In this document: piece after piece, positions 34,368 to 43,239 of the stretch | Layout of the letters: the number at the start of each line of letters is the position of its first letter | How positions within the stretch are numbered: the first letter of the stretch is position 1 | Assembly (NCBI GenBank): GCA_963760935.1 | Contig: CAVXFB010000003.1 | Coordinates: forward strand, 1,054,001 to 1,118,000 | Direction: 5' to 3' | Length of the DNA: 64,000 bases | DNA from: CAVXFB01 sp963760935 | GTDB lineage: Bacteria; Planctomycetota; Planctomycetia; Pirellulales; Thermoguttaceae | Translations under genes and position numbers: made by a program | Notes under the pieces: generated by a model | What the model was told of the DNA's origin: nothing | The model's database searches: none | Seen by the model: the letters and a program-made list of their open reading frames with translations, nothing else

Positions 34368-36482
34368 ATGAGCAGACTTGCATACTTTGCAGTTTTGACA
34401 CTGGCCAGCTTTCTGGCGATAACACCTGACGCATGGGCACAGCCAAGACCCTACATTGGTTTCGTCTATCCCGCCGGCGGCCAGCAGGGCACAACGTTCC
34501 AAGTCCGCGTCGGTGGACAAGGAATCGACGGCGTCGACCAGGCGATCGTCTCCGGCACGGGCGTCTCCGCCAAAGTGATCGAGTATCGCCGCCGGCTTGG
34601 CTCCCAAGAGGTGGCCCTGTTGCGAGAACAACGCAACGAGTTGCGGCGGGCATCGTCGGCGACAGAAGGCGAGGCAACGCGAAAAATCGAGACGCGAATC
34701 GAACAGAGAATAGCCGAATATGTCAACACGCCGGCTTGCGCTTCAATTTCCAATATTGTGATCGTTGAAGTCACGGTGAAGCCGGATGCAACGCCCGGCC
34801 AGCGCGAATTGAGGGTAGCCACGCCGCGCGGCCTATCGAACCCATTAGTATTTTGCATCGGCCAACTGCCCGAAGTATCGAGGAAGCCGATGGTCACCGC
34901 CGAGCGTCAGGTGCTCGGCAAGGAACAACTTGCCCTACGCAAGCGGCCGGAAAGCGAGGTGGAGGACGAGGTCACCGTGCCGTGCACCCTCAATGGGCAG
35001 ATCGCCTCGGGCGAAGTTAACCGGTATCGCTTTCGGGCCCGCAAGGGGCAGCGTCTGGTCATCTCGACGGAGGCTCGGCAACTCGTCCCGTTTATTGCCG
35101 ACGCCGTTCCCGGCTGGTTTCAGCCCGTGCTGGTCTTGTACGACGCCCACGGGAAAGAAGTGGCGTATGACGATGACTACCGTTTCAATCCCGACCCGAC
35201 AATACTCTTTCAGGTGCCCAAGACGGGCGAGTATGTCCTGGCGATCTACGATTCCCTCTACCGTGGACGCGAGGATTTTGTCTACCGCATCAGCCTGGGC
35301 GAGACGCCCTTTCTGACCAGCATCTTCCCGTTGGGCGGCCTGGCCGGCAATCCGCCCACTGTCGAGATGAACGGCTGGAACCTTCAGAACACCGAACTGA
35401 CCCTGCCCCCAGGAAACACTGGCCCAGGTATCCATTTGATCGCCGCCCACGGCGACCGGGTCGTGTCCAATTGGGTGCCCTTCTTGCTCGATACGCTTCC
35501 TGAATGCTTTGAAAAGGAACCCAACGACGATGCGCCGCACGCCCAGGAGGTCGAACTACCCATCAATATCAATGGGCGTATTGACCGGCGGGACGATTGG
35601 GATGTGTTTCAGTTCAAAGGCCACGCCGGCGAAACGGTCGTTGCCGAAGTCTACGCTCGCCGTCTCGATTCTCCGCTCGATTCGGTCCTGAAACTCACCG
35701 ACGCGGCCGGCAAGCTGCTGACATACAACGATGATCATGAAGATCCCGCCCCGACCGTGAACACGCACTACGCCGATTCATATCTCACAATCACGCTGCC
35801 CGCTGATGGGACCTACTACGTTCATCTTGGTGATACCGCTCGCAATGGCGGCGTCGAATATGCCTACCGTCTGCGTCTCAGCGCGCCCCAGCCCGATTTT
35901 GCCTTGCGCATCGTGCCGTCGAGCGTCAGTTTGCGGAGCAAGTCGGCCACCGTGCTGAAGGTCCAGGTCATCCGCAAGGACGGTTTCGCCGGCCCTGTCA
36001 AACTCGGTCTGAAGAATCCGCCCCCCGGATTCATGACTCAACCCAGTTCAGTTGCTGGCAATCAAGCGGCCGGAGTGCTGCGATTGAGAACCACCTTGCT
36101 AGAAACGAAACAACCGGTCGCTCTGCGCATTGAAGGCCGTGCACAAATTCAAGGCCGTGAAGTAACTCATACGGCAGTGCCCGCGGAGGACAGAATGCAA
36201 GCCTTTCTGTGGCGACATTTCGTGCCTGCCGAGGAACTGAGCGTCAAAGTAGTCGACCCGTCATACGTCGCATCAGCCAAGCGTACCCTGCGTGTTCGCC
36301 CACCGTCCACCGCCAGTACGAAACCGTCGGTCCCGGCCGCTAATTCAACTGCTGCAAAACCGAAGTTCAGCAAACAGCAAGTTGCCGGACGCTTGAGGCA
36401 GCTCAAAAGCCTCTATGAGAATGGGCTGCTCACCGACGATTTCTACGATCGGAAGGTCGCGGAATGTGAAGCCGCGCTCTGA
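34368..36482 (+). CDS. Pre-peptidase C-terminal (PPC) domain protein with SHOCT-like tail
   Basis: A 704-residue exported protein starting at ATG 34368, with ACGGAGCGGCTC before it; the overlapping opening at 34020 is a shadow inside the DUF1501 gene. The signal peptide ends DAWA. An IPT-like first domain (FVYPAGGQQGTTFQVRVGGQ) is followed by two PPC domains: NRYRFRARKGQRLVISTEAR with YDAHGKEVAYDDDYRFNPDP, and DWDVFQFKGHAGETVVAEVY with TYYVHLGDTARNGG. The last 40 residues read GRLRQLKSLYENGLLTDDFY followed by an acidic helix, the form of a SHOCT oligomerisation tail. It closes the DUF1549-DUF1501-PPC row; the three products probably act together outside the membrane (inference). Confidence 0.82.
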   Translation: MSRLAYFAVLTLASFLAITPDAWAQPRPYIGFVYPAGGQQGTTFQVRVGGQGIDGVDQAIVSGTGVSAKVIEYRRRLGSQEVALLREQRNELRRASSATEGEATRKIETRIEQRIAEYVNTPACASISNIVIVEVTVKPDATPGQRELRVATPRGLSNPLVFCIGQLPEVSRKPMVTAERQVLGKEQLALRKRPESEVEDEVTVPCTLNGQIASGEVNRYRFRARKGQRLVISTEARQLVPFIADAVPGWFQPVLVLYDAHGKEVAYDDDYRFNPDPTILFQVPKTGEYVLAIYDSLYRGREDFVYRISLGETPFLTSIFPLGGLAGNPPTVEMNGWNLQNTELTLPPGNTGPGIHLIAAHGDRVVSNWVPFLLDTLPECFEKEPNDDAPHAQEVELPININGRIDRRDDWDVFQFKGHAGETVVAEVYARRLDSPLDSVLKLTDAAGKLLTYNDDHEDPAPTVNTHYADSYLTITLPADGTYYVHLGDTARNGGVEYAYRLRLSAPQPDFALRIVPSSVSLRSKSATVLKVQVIRKDGFAGPVKLGLKNPPPGFMTQPSSVAGNQAAGVLRLRTTLLETKQPVALRIEGRAQIQGREVTHTAVPAEDRMQAFLWRHFVPAEELSVKVVDPSYVASAKRTLRVRPPSTASTKPSVPAANSTAAKPKFSKQQVAGRLRQLKSLYENGLLTDDFYDRKVAECEAAL

Positions 36483-36587
36483 CGCTCCGTCGATGGCAAC
36501 GATCCCCGTAGCGCGGGGCTCGCTATGCGCAACCCGCTCTACTATAATTGCAGCAAGCAGCATTCTTGGAATGGAGACAATCGAAAT

Positions 36588-37361
36588 ATGGCTATCAACG
36601 CACTGTTCGACTTGACGGGACGCGTAGCCCTGGTGACCGGTGGTAGCAAAGGTCTGGGCAAGGCGATGGCGTCGATCTTTGCCGAGGCCGGGGCCGGCGT
36701 GGTCATTTCCAGTCGCCACGAAGCGGAATTGAAGGCCACGTCCGATGAAATCCACAAGCGTACTGGCGCCCGCGTGGTTTACGTCGTCGCCGATATGACG
36801 CGACGAGAGGATGTCCTGCGACTGGCCGACGAGGCAGTGCGAGTCATGGGCAAGGTCGACATCCTGGTCAACAACGCCGGCTTCAATGTTCCGCAGGCAA
36901 TCGACTGCATCCGCGACGAAGACTGGGATCGCCTTGTCGAGCTGAATCTGACAAGCTGCATGAGTCTCACTCGCGCGCTGGTACCAGGCATGAAAGAGCG
37001 GCAATGGGGCCGAGTCATCCATATCTCGTCGATCATGGGGCTGGCAAGCACGCCTGAGCGAAACGCCTACTCCGCCACTAAGGCGGCGCTTGGCGGACTG
37101 GCCCAAGCCAGCGCGTTGGACCTGGGGCCCTATAACATCACCGTGAATTGCCTGGCGCCCGGGCCTTTTGCCACCGACATGCCAATGTCGATTCTAAGCC
37201 CGGAGCAAAAGGATGCCCTGGCCGCGCGCACGGCGCTGAATCGTTGGGGCCGCCCCGAGGAACTCGCCGGTCCCGCGCTGTTACTGGCCAGCGAGGCGGG
37301 CAGTTATATTACCGGGACAATGATGGTCGTGGATGGCGGGGCCGTGGCCCGGGTCTTCTGA
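36588..37361 (+). CDS. Short-chain dehydrogenase/reductase (SDR)
   Basis: A 257-residue classical SDR. It has the NAD(P)-binding TGGSKGLG near residue 17, NNAG near 94, the catalytic Ser in HISSIMG, YSATK with the catalytic Tyr and Lys, and a C-terminal ITGTMMVVDGGAVAR. The absence of a basic residue directly after the glycine motif's second strand start and the SSRHEAEL segment leave the cofactor choice open. The ATG at 36588 is preceded by GGAATGGAGACAATCGAAAT. It acts on an unknown alcohol or sugar. The DUF6807 gene starts 40 bases later, so the two are probably co-transcribed and may belong to carbohydrate catabolism. Confidence 0.9.
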   Translation: MAINALFDLTGRVALVTGGSKGLGKAMASIFAEAGAGVVISSRHEAELKATSDEIHKRTGARVVYVVADMTRREDVLRLADEAVRVMGKVDILVNNAGFNVPQAIDCIRDEDWDRLVELNLTSCMSLTRALVPGMKERQWGRVIHISSIMGLASTPERNAYSATKAALGGLAQASALDLGPYNITVNCLAPGPFATDMPMSILSPEQKDALAARTALNRWGRPEELAGPALLLASEAGSYITGTMMVVDGGAVARVF

Positions 37362-37401
37362 TGCATTTCCTGTGATTGGCAGCTTCAATGGAGACCAACG
37401 C

Positions 37402-38343
37402 ATGCGGCGATTCTGGATAGGCTATCTGGTGATGACGGCCGTGGCCGCCATGGCAGTCTACGTCCGGGCCGAGCCGCCGCACATCGTACGGGAGGCGATC
37501 GAACGGTCCGAATCGCCGTTCCGTTTCCGTGAAGTCGGCACGACAGGACTCGAACTCCTAGACAATGGCCATCCGGTCTTCGTCTACAACTACGGCATGG
37601 TGCTCGCCCCTGGCTTTCCCGAGACAATGCGGCGATCCTCCTACCTGCATCCTGTCTATGCGCCGAACGGCGTCGTGCTGACAGACGACTTCAACATCGA
37701 TCATCCGCACCATCGCGGTATTTCGTGGATGTGGCCGGACGTCAGCGTTGATGGCAAGAAGGGCGATATTTGGATGGTCGATGGCTTTCGGCAGCGATTC
37801 ATTCGCTGGCGAGCGCGGGAGGTGGAAGCGACTCGATCGCGGCTGGCCGTTGAGAATGGCTGGTTCGACGGCGACCGCCGGCTTGTGGCGGAGAATGTCG
37901 AAATCATTGCCCACACAGCGTCGGCTGGCCGACGAATCTTGGAGTCTACGCTACAGTTCGAGGCCGTGGACCGACCCGTGCAGATCGTCGGGACTTCGGA
38001 GGGCAACAAGGGATTTGGCGGTTTCTGCTTCCGTTTCGCGCCACGCGACGGCGGCGCTGCCAAGACCGTCATTCGCACCGATCAGGGGATCAGTAAGAAG
38101 GACGCCGTAATGGCGAGGCACCCTTGGGCCGAGCTCTCCGGCACTTTCCAGGGCAAACCGGCCGGCGCCAGAATCGACGATATGCCGTCGAATCCCGGAT
38201 ATCCGAACAACGGCTGGCTGCTGCGACATGGCTTCGGCTTTCTGAACGTCTCGTATCCCGGCCGGGAACCCATCACGCTGCACCCGGGCAAACCGCTTGT
38301 GCTGAAATACCGCGTGACGCTGTTCGATGGCGATCATCCGTAG
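37402..38343 (+). CDS. DUF6807 (PmoA-like) family exported protein
   Basis: A 313-residue protein with a signal peptide (residues 1-22, ending VYVRA). The core has NGHPVFVYNYGMVLAPG, a YLHPVYAPNGVVLTDDF block and the strongly conserved DHPHHRGISWMWPDV, the hallmark of the planctomycete DUF6807/PmoA-like family. The histidine-rich motif could bind a metal. The ATG at 37402 follows AATGGAGACCAACGC. The name PmoA in some databases refers to similarity only and does not imply methane oxidation. It is probably co-transcribed with the SDR upstream and is convergent with the ASKHA gene. Function unknown. Confidence 0.78.
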   Translation: MRRFWIGYLVMTAVAAMAVYVRAEPPHIVREAIERSESPFRFREVGTTGLELLDNGHPVFVYNYGMVLAPGFPETMRRSSYLHPVYAPNGVVLTDDFNIDHPHHRGISWMWPDVSVDGKKGDIWMVDGFRQRFIRWRAREVEATRSRLAVENGWFDGDRRLVAENVEIIAHTASAGRRILESTLQFEAVDRPVQIVGTSEGNKGFGGFCFRFAPRDGGAAKTVIRTDQGISKKDAVMARHPWAELSGTFQGKPAGARIDDMPSNPGYPNNGWLLRHGFGFLNVSYPGREPITLHPGKPLVLKYRVTLFDGDHP

Positions 38344-38352
38344 CAGGCACGC

Positions 38353-40257
38353 TCACTCTTCCGGAAAAATCATGGCATCGGCGAACGCCGTCTGAAACTC
38401 CGCGTCGATCGATAGGTCGACGTGTTCGGTGCGGCGTGCCAGGTCGTCGGCCAATCGGCGAGCTCCGCACGACAGAGCTGCCAATCGCGCGCCGGCCAGC
38501 GACGTATTGCCCATGTACCGGATGCGCCCGTGCTCGATCTCGCTCGGCAGCAAGCCGATGCGCTGCGCGTTGCTACGACGGATGAAGTTGCCAAATCCCC
38601 CACCGATCAGCACGCGGTGTAGGTCCGTCGGCTGAAGTCCGGCTTGACGCAAAAGAATGCCGATGCCGGCGCGAATTGCGCCCGTGGCAAGCTGTAGTTC
38701 CCTGAGGTCGCGCTGCGTGAGCACAATTGGCCGACCGCTGGCGCTTTCGGCCGCCGAGGCCAGCAGGAATGCGACTTTGCCTCCGTCGAGCACAATGCGC
38801 TCGGCCAGATCGGGCAGCACGCCGGCCGGAAGTTCGTCGGGCGTTTGCAGGCGGCCCTGCGGCGTGAGGATCTTATGTCGCAGCAAAACAGCAGCCACGT
38901 CAATCAGGCCCGAGCCGCACAGGCCAACCGGCGCTACATTCCCGATCACATTAACCCGCAAACGGCCATCGACGACGACTTTTTCGATGGCCCCCGTGCT
39001 GCCTCGCATGCCGCACGATATTCTGGCGCCCTCAAAGGCCGGGCCGGCGGCGGTCGAAGCAGCACGAAGCTTGCCGCCCGCCTGCAAAACGATTTCGCCG
39101 TTAGTGCCAATGTCGACCAACAGGGTCGGCTCAGTGGCATCGCTCATGCCAGTGGCCAGAATGCCCGCAACGGTGTCGCCGCCAACAAAGCCACCGATCA
39201 CGGGCATGATATAGGCAGTGCCGCGCGGGTGGATGTGCAGCCCCAGTTGCGCCACGGGCAACGCCAACGCGCGGCCCATGGCTGGCGAAAACGGAAGTTC
39301 GCCCAGCGAACGGGTATCAATAGCGCAGAGCAACTGCTGCATGGTCGTGTTGCCGGCAAAGGTCGCCTCGTAGATTCGTTCGCGGCCAACGCCCGCCATT
39401 TGGCACAATTCGCCAATCATCTCGTCAGTCGCGCCGAGAATAGTGTCGCTCAACTGACGCAGTCCATCGGCATTTTGTCGAGCATACAGGATGCGCGAGA
39501 GTACATCGTCGCCGAAACGCGTTTGCGGATTGATCCGCGAAGCCACGGCCCATTCGCTTCCCGTGCCAAGGTCGACAAGCGTTGCCACTACGGTCGTTGT
39601 ACCGATATCGAAGGCAACGGCAAAGGCGTCGTTTTCGGTGTTGCCCGGCTCGAAATCAATGAGTCGATGCTCGGCCATGACGGCCGTGCCGCGGAATTCA
39701 TTCGTGCGGAGCCGCGATGGCAGATCGCCTAGCAACGACAAATCCGCCTCCAGCGGCCCGCCCAACGCCGCTTCCAGCCGCAGCATGTCCGGCGCATCGT
39801 CGCCGCGTCCGGGCAACGCCAATTCGACATAGCGCTTTCGCACCGGCGATTCAGGAAAAGGGGTCGGGAGTCTTTGTTTGGAATGGTCCGCACCGTGCAG
39901 TGCAGGAATGCCTCCCGCCCCCTTTTCCTGCCATTGGACGAGAATCTTGTGCTCAGCAGCGGCGCGCGAGCCGGGAGGAATCTCGACGTCCATCGGACCG
40001 TTCACCGCCGATTGACACGCCAGCCGCCAGCCGTCTTCAAGCTCCTCCTGCGAGAGCCAGTGCCGCTCCGTCGTGGTTGGCGCCGCGGCGTCGGACGCGA
40101 CGATGACCCGACATCGGCCGCAGCGCCCTTCACCGCCGCACGGCACCTCGACGACCAGCCCGGCCTCGGCCGCAGCTTCGATCAGCCGGGTGCCCGGCAG
40201 CACGAATACTTCGCGACCCGACGGTCGAAATGAAACGAGGACTACCGCATCGCGCAT
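38353..40257 (-). CDS. ASKHA-domain 2Fe-2S corrinoid activation protein (RamA/RACE-like)
   Basis: A 634-residue protein. The N-terminal 95 residues form a plant-type 2Fe-2S ferredoxin domain with ligands in VPCGGEGRCGRCRV and a fourth Cys in GWRLACQSAV. The rest is a DUF4445/ASKHA ATPase: VAFDIGTTTVVATLVDLGTG, FAGNTTMQQLLCAIDTRSLG, GGFVGGDTVAGILATGM, LLVDIGTNGEIVLQAGGKLR and IGGGFGNFIRRSNAQRIGLL. Proteins of this type use ATP and reducing power to reactivate oxidised corrinoid cofactors of methyltransferases. No corrinoid protein or methyltransferase is in this window. Its start ATG overlaps the stop of the LysR gene (ATGA at 40257), so the two are translated together. Confidence 0.88.
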   Translation of the reverse strand: MRDAVVLVSFRPSGREVFVLPGTRLIEAAAEAGLVVEVPCGGEGRCGRCRVIVASDAAAPTTTERHWLSQEELEDGWRLACQSAVNGPMDVEIPPGSRAAAEHKILVQWQEKGAGGIPALHGADHSKQRLPTPFPESPVRKRYVELALPGRGDDAPDMLRLEAALGGPLEADLSLLGDLPSRLRTNEFRGTAVMAEHRLIDFEPGNTENDAFAVAFDIGTTTVVATLVDLGTGSEWAVASRINPQTRFGDDVLSRILYARQNADGLRQLSDTILGATDEMIGELCQMAGVGRERIYEATFAGNTTMQQLLCAIDTRSLGELPFSPAMGRALALPVAQLGLHIHPRGTAYIMPVIGGFVGGDTVAGILATGMSDATEPTLLVDIGTNGEIVLQAGGKLRAASTAAGPAFEGARISCGMRGSTGAIEKVVVDGRLRVNVIGNVAPVGLCGSGLIDVAAVLLRHKILTPQGRLQTPDELPAGVLPDLAERIVLDGGKVAFLLASAAESASGRPIVLTQRDLRELQLATGAIRAGIGILLRQAGLQPTDLHRVLIGGGFGNFIRRSNAQRIGLLPSEIEHGRIRYMGNTSLAGARLAALSCGARRLADDLARRTEHVDLSIDAEFQTAFADAMIFPEE

Positions 40258-41159
40258 CAGTTCTCCTCCGGTAAACGGTCTTGAACGTGTTGCAGAAGCT
40301 CGACAAACTTCGCCGCCGTCGGTGTAAACAATTTGCGGTGACGGTGAATGATGCCGATTGGCCGACGGAGTTCGGGCGAAGTCAAACGTACGGTCGCAAG
40401 CGAGCCGATTCCAACTTCGTCGCGCACCGTCGGCTCCGGTAATATGCTTATGCCCGCCCCGATCTGAACGGCTTGTTTGATCGTCTCGATATTATCGAAC
40501 TCCATCACTACGCGGATATTCACGCCGCGCTGGCGCAGGTGACGATCGATTTCCTTGCGGATGCTCAAGTCGCGGTCGAAGCCGACGAAGTCCATTCCGT
40601 TGAGGTGCTCCGCTGTTACCGTGGCGCGCTTTGCCAACGGATGGTCCAGTGGACACACGACCACCATATTCTCGGAGCGAAGTGGAATTACATTGAGGTC
40701 GGGCGATGCGGTCGGATAGGACACGATGCCCAGGTCGACCTCGGCGTTGAGCACCGCGTCATAAACCTTGTTTGGCCGGAGATATTCCAGCCGCACCTTC
40801 GCCTTGGGATATTGACGCATGAAACTCTGCATGCAGCGACTCATGTCGTGGAGCCCGACGGAATATATCGCCGCCACACGTACCAAGCCGCCGATCTCCA
40901 TCCGCAACGACCGCACGTGGGCTTCGACGGAGTCGTACAGGTCGATCACCTCGCGGAAACCCTCGTAGCATGCCTGCCCTTCGGGCGTTAGCACAAAGGG
41001 GCGCTTGGAGCGATCGACCAATTGCACCCCGAAATGCTGCTCAACTCGGTGCACCGACTGCGTTGCAGCCGATTGGCTGATGTCGTTGATCTTTGCACCC
41101 CGCGAGAAACTCTGGTGCTGAACGACGTCACAGAAGACCCGTAGCGTGTCTATGTTCAT
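40257..41159 (-). CDS. LysR-family transcriptional regulator
   Basis: A 300-residue regulator. The N-terminal winged helix has FCDVVQHQSFSRGAKINDIS, QSAATQSVHRVEQHFGVQLV and DRSKRPFVLTPEGQACYEGF. The effector domain (about 90-295) has GLVRVAAIYSVG, VDLGIVSYPT and AGISILPEPTVRDEVGIGSL. It is the first gene of a two-gene leftward unit with the ASKHA activator, so it probably controls that gene and itself, or methyl-group metabolism elsewhere (inference). It is divergent from the BMC operon and shares 190 bases of intergenic DNA with it, so an effect on the BMC genes is possible. The effector is unknown. Confidence 0.92.
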   Translation of the reverse strand: MNIDTLRVFCDVVQHQSFSRGAKINDISQSAATQSVHRVEQHFGVQLVDRSKRPFVLTPEGQACYEGFREVIDLYDSVEAHVRSLRMEIGGLVRVAAIYSVGLHDMSRCMQSFMRQYPKAKVRLEYLRPNKVYDAVLNAEVDLGIVSYPTASPDLNVIPLRSENMVVVCPLDHPLAKRATVTAEHLNGMDFVGFDRDLSIRKEIDRHLRQRGVNIRVVMEFDNIETIKQAVQIGAGISILPEPTVRDEVGIGSLATVRLTSPELRRPIGIIHRHRKLFTPTAAKFVELLQHVQDRLPEEN

Positions 41160-41259
41160 GGCACGAGCTTAGCATAAGGATCACTTATTATCAAGGGCCT
41201 TGGCTTTCGCGACTTGAAGTTTTCACACTGCTCGTTTGTTGCCCGGATGTGCGCATTGA

Positions 41260-41285
41260 TGAAAGAATATGCTTGCAATCTTTCA
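41260..41285 (+). promoter_or_regulatory. Inverted repeat overlapping the -35 box, candidate DeoR operator
   Basis: TGAAAGA (41260-41266) and TCTTTCA (41279-41285) form perfect 7-bp arms around a 12-base centre that includes the -35 hexamer at 41273-41278. Position and shape suit a repressor site for the DeoR-family protein encoded next. Confidence 0.4.
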
Positions 41286-41301
41286 CATTCTATGAGATAC
41301 T
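41273..41301 (+). promoter_or_regulatory. Promoter of the BMC operon
   Basis: TTGCAA (41273-41278), a 17-base spacer and GATACT (41296-41301), 49 bases upstream of the deoR-type start codon. It is the only good pair between the LysR and DeoR genes on this strand. Confidence 0.45.
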
Positions 41302-41349
41302 CGTCATAGACGTACACTATTCTGCCTAGTCTTCCTTGCGACGACGAAA

Positions 41350-42132
41350 ATGTTGGCCGAACAACGCCGAGACCGTCTGCTGGAACTCGTTCGCCTGAGG
41401 AGGTTTGCGTCGTTGCCCGAGCTCGCCGATCAGCTTGCCGTTTCCGAGTCCACCGTGCGGCGTGACCTCGATCAGCTTGAGGAGCAGGGCTCGGCCCGAC
41501 GTATTCACGGTGGCGTGTTGTATACCGGCAGCTCGCCAAAACTGCCCCATTTTGACAAGCACCAGCCGGCCGAATGGGAAAAGAAAAGGGCCATCGCCTC
41601 AGTGGCGATCGATCTAATTGACGACGGCGATACAATACTATTGGATGGTGGCAGCACAACCTACGAGGTGGCCAGATTACTCGTCGGACGGCCATTACAC
41701 GTCGTTACTACGTCATTGCCGGTGGCCAACCTGTTCGCGTCGGACAATAACAGCGACCTAGTATTGATTGGCGGAAACATCTGCCCCCGCTCCGGCGTGG
41801 CCCGCGGTCCGTATGCCGACCGCATGCTATCGATGGTTCGGGTGCGGAAAACCATCCTCAGCGTTGCCGGAATCCATGACGAGGGCTTCTTCAATAACGA
41901 CTTGCTGTTGGTCGAGACGGAACGGGCAATGATGCGGGCCGCCCAAGAGGTCGTCGTCGTGGCCGACAGCACGAAGTTCGGACATCAAAGCCTGACCCAC
42001 CTGTGCCCCCTGCAAGCCGTGAACCACTTGGTCGTTGACGATGGCATTACTGACCAGTGGCGGACGAAGGTGCGCCAAGCGGGAGTGGATTTGATTATCG
42101 CCGAGGATAATTGCACACCGGCAAACGACTAG
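41350..42132 (+). CDS. DeoR-family transcriptional repressor of the BMC operon
   Basis: A 260-residue DeoR regulator. The N-terminal helix-turn-helix reads LLELVRLRRFASLPELADQL with AVSESTVRRDLDQLEEQG. The sugar-phosphate isomerase-like effector domain has DTILLDGGSTTYEVARLL, VVTTSLPVANLF, VLIGGNICPRSG and VVVADSTKFGHQSLTHL. DeoR proteins usually repress sugar-catabolic operons and are released by a phosphorylated sugar. As the first gene of the BMC operon it is the likely local repressor, responding to a deoxyhexose phosphate or its product (inference). The pduL gene starts 8 bases after its stop. Confidence 0.92.
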   Translation: MLAEQRRDRLLELVRLRRFASLPELADQLAVSESTVRRDLDQLEEQGSARRIHGGVLYTGSSPKLPHFDKHQPAEWEKKRAIASVAIDLIDDGDTILLDGGSTTYEVARLLVGRPLHVVTTSLPVANLFASDNNSDLVLIGGNICPRSGVARGPYADRMLSMVRVRKTILSVAGIHDEGFFNNDLLLVETERAMMRAAQEVVVVADSTKFGHQSLTHLCPLQAVNHLVVDDGITDQWRTKVRQAGVDLIIAEDNCTPAND

Positions 42133-42140
42133 CTATCAAA

Positions 42141-42803
42141 ATGACCATTGCACCACCCATTGATCGAAGCCTTGTTGAACGCATCGTTCGCGAGATCGTG
42201 CTGGCGCAGGTTGGTGGCCCGCCGGGCCAGCCAAACCTCGTGGTGAGCGTGTCGGCGCGACACGTGCACTTGACCGACGCCGATGTCGAGACGCTGTTCG
42301 GTGCGGGGCACAAGCTGACCGTGGCCAAAGACCTTTACCAGGACGGCTACTATGCCGCCGAGGAATCGGTCATGGTCGTGGGCCCGCGGCGACGCATGCT
42401 GCCGACCGTGCGCATCCTTGGCCCGACGCGGCCCGAGAGTCAGGTTGAACTGGCATTTACTGACGGCATTTCGCTCGGCATCGACATGCCTGTTCGCCCT
42501 AGCGGCAGCATCGACGGCACGCCGGGCTGCGTGCTGGTCGGCCCTAAGGGCGTCGTGGAATTGAAAAAAGGCGTGATTCGCGCCGAGCGACACGTTCACA
42601 TGGGTCCAGCCGATGCCGAGTTCTACGGCGTCCGAGACAAGGACCGCGTGAACCTTCGCGTTTCCTCAAGTTGCGGCGCCGTTTTTGAAAATCTATTGGT
42701 ACGCGTCGGCAAAAAGATCAAGCTCGAAGTGCATCTCGACACCGACGAAGGCAATGCGTGTGATATCGATCACGCTACGAGCGTGGAATTGTTGAGACCT
42801 TAG
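42141..42803 (+). CDS. pduL: Phosphotransacylase PduL, BMC-associated
   Basis: A 220-residue PduL-type phosphate acyltransferase, which exchanges CoA for phosphate on acyl-CoA inside a microcompartment. Two PduL domains are visible with their metal-binding motifs VSARHVHLTDAD and AERHVHMGPADA; between them lies LGPTRPESQVELAFTDGISL. Residues about 8-25 (RSLVERIVREIVLAQVGG) form an amphipathic helix joined by a Gly/Pro linker, typical of an encapsulation peptide. The ATG at 42141 lies just after the deoR stop; a TTG at 42111 inside deoR is less likely. It should act between the aldehyde dehydrogenase and the acetate kinase of this operon. Confidence 0.93.
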   Translation: MTIAPPIDRSLVERIVREIVLAQVGGPPGQPNLVVSVSARHVHLTDADVETLFGAGHKLTVAKDLYQDGYYAAEESVMVVGPRRRMLPTVRILGPTRPESQVELAFTDGISLGIDMPVRPSGSIDGTPGCVLVGPKGVVELKKGVIRAERHVHMGPADAEFYGVRDKDRVNLRVSSSCGAVFENLLVRVGKKIKLEVHLDTDEGNACDIDHATSVELLRP

Positions 42804-42843
42804 TTTTACCCCCCGAGTTTCTCGTTATTGGAGATGAAATACC

Positions 42844-43143
42844 ATGGCAAGAGCGATGGAAGCGTTGGGAATGATTGAGACCAAGGGCTTTGTGGTCCTG
42901 GTCGAGGCCACCGACGCGATGTTGAAGGCGGCCAACGTGCAGTTCCTTGGCTGGGACAAAGTGGGCAGCGGACTGGTCAGCGTATTTGTCACCGGCGACG
43001 TTGCCGCCGTGAAGGCCGCCACCGATGCCGGCGCCGCTGCTGGCGGTCGCATCGGTGAAATCGTTAGCGTGCAGGTCATTCCCCGACCGCACGAAGACTT
43101 GGACGTGGTGTTGCCGTCGAGCAAGAAGTCGGCCGCCGACTAA
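42844..43143 (+). CDS. BMC-H shell protein 1
   Basis: A 99-residue hexameric shell protein of one Pfam BMC domain. It opens with EALGMIETKGFVVLVEATDA, has the NVQFLGWDKVGSGLVSVFV strand region and the pore-helix part DVAAVKAATDAGAAAGGRIG, and ends with VIPRPHEDLD. Length is normal. The ATG is preceded by TTGGAGATGAAATACC. It forms the facets of the compartment together with the second BMC-H. The tail SSKKSAAD is short and polar. Confidence 0.95.
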   Translation: MARAMEALGMIETKGFVVLVEATDAMLKAANVQFLGWDKVGSGLVSVFVTGDVAAVKAATDAGAAAGGRIGEIVSVQVIPRPHEDLDVVLPSSKKSAAD

Positions 43144-43239
43144 CGTCTCGAAGCTATGAAAAAACCCCAACCAAGACGACCTCGAAAACCAAAAACACCT
43201 AGTACACCAAGAATCTCTAGAAAAAGGGAACCTACTGCA

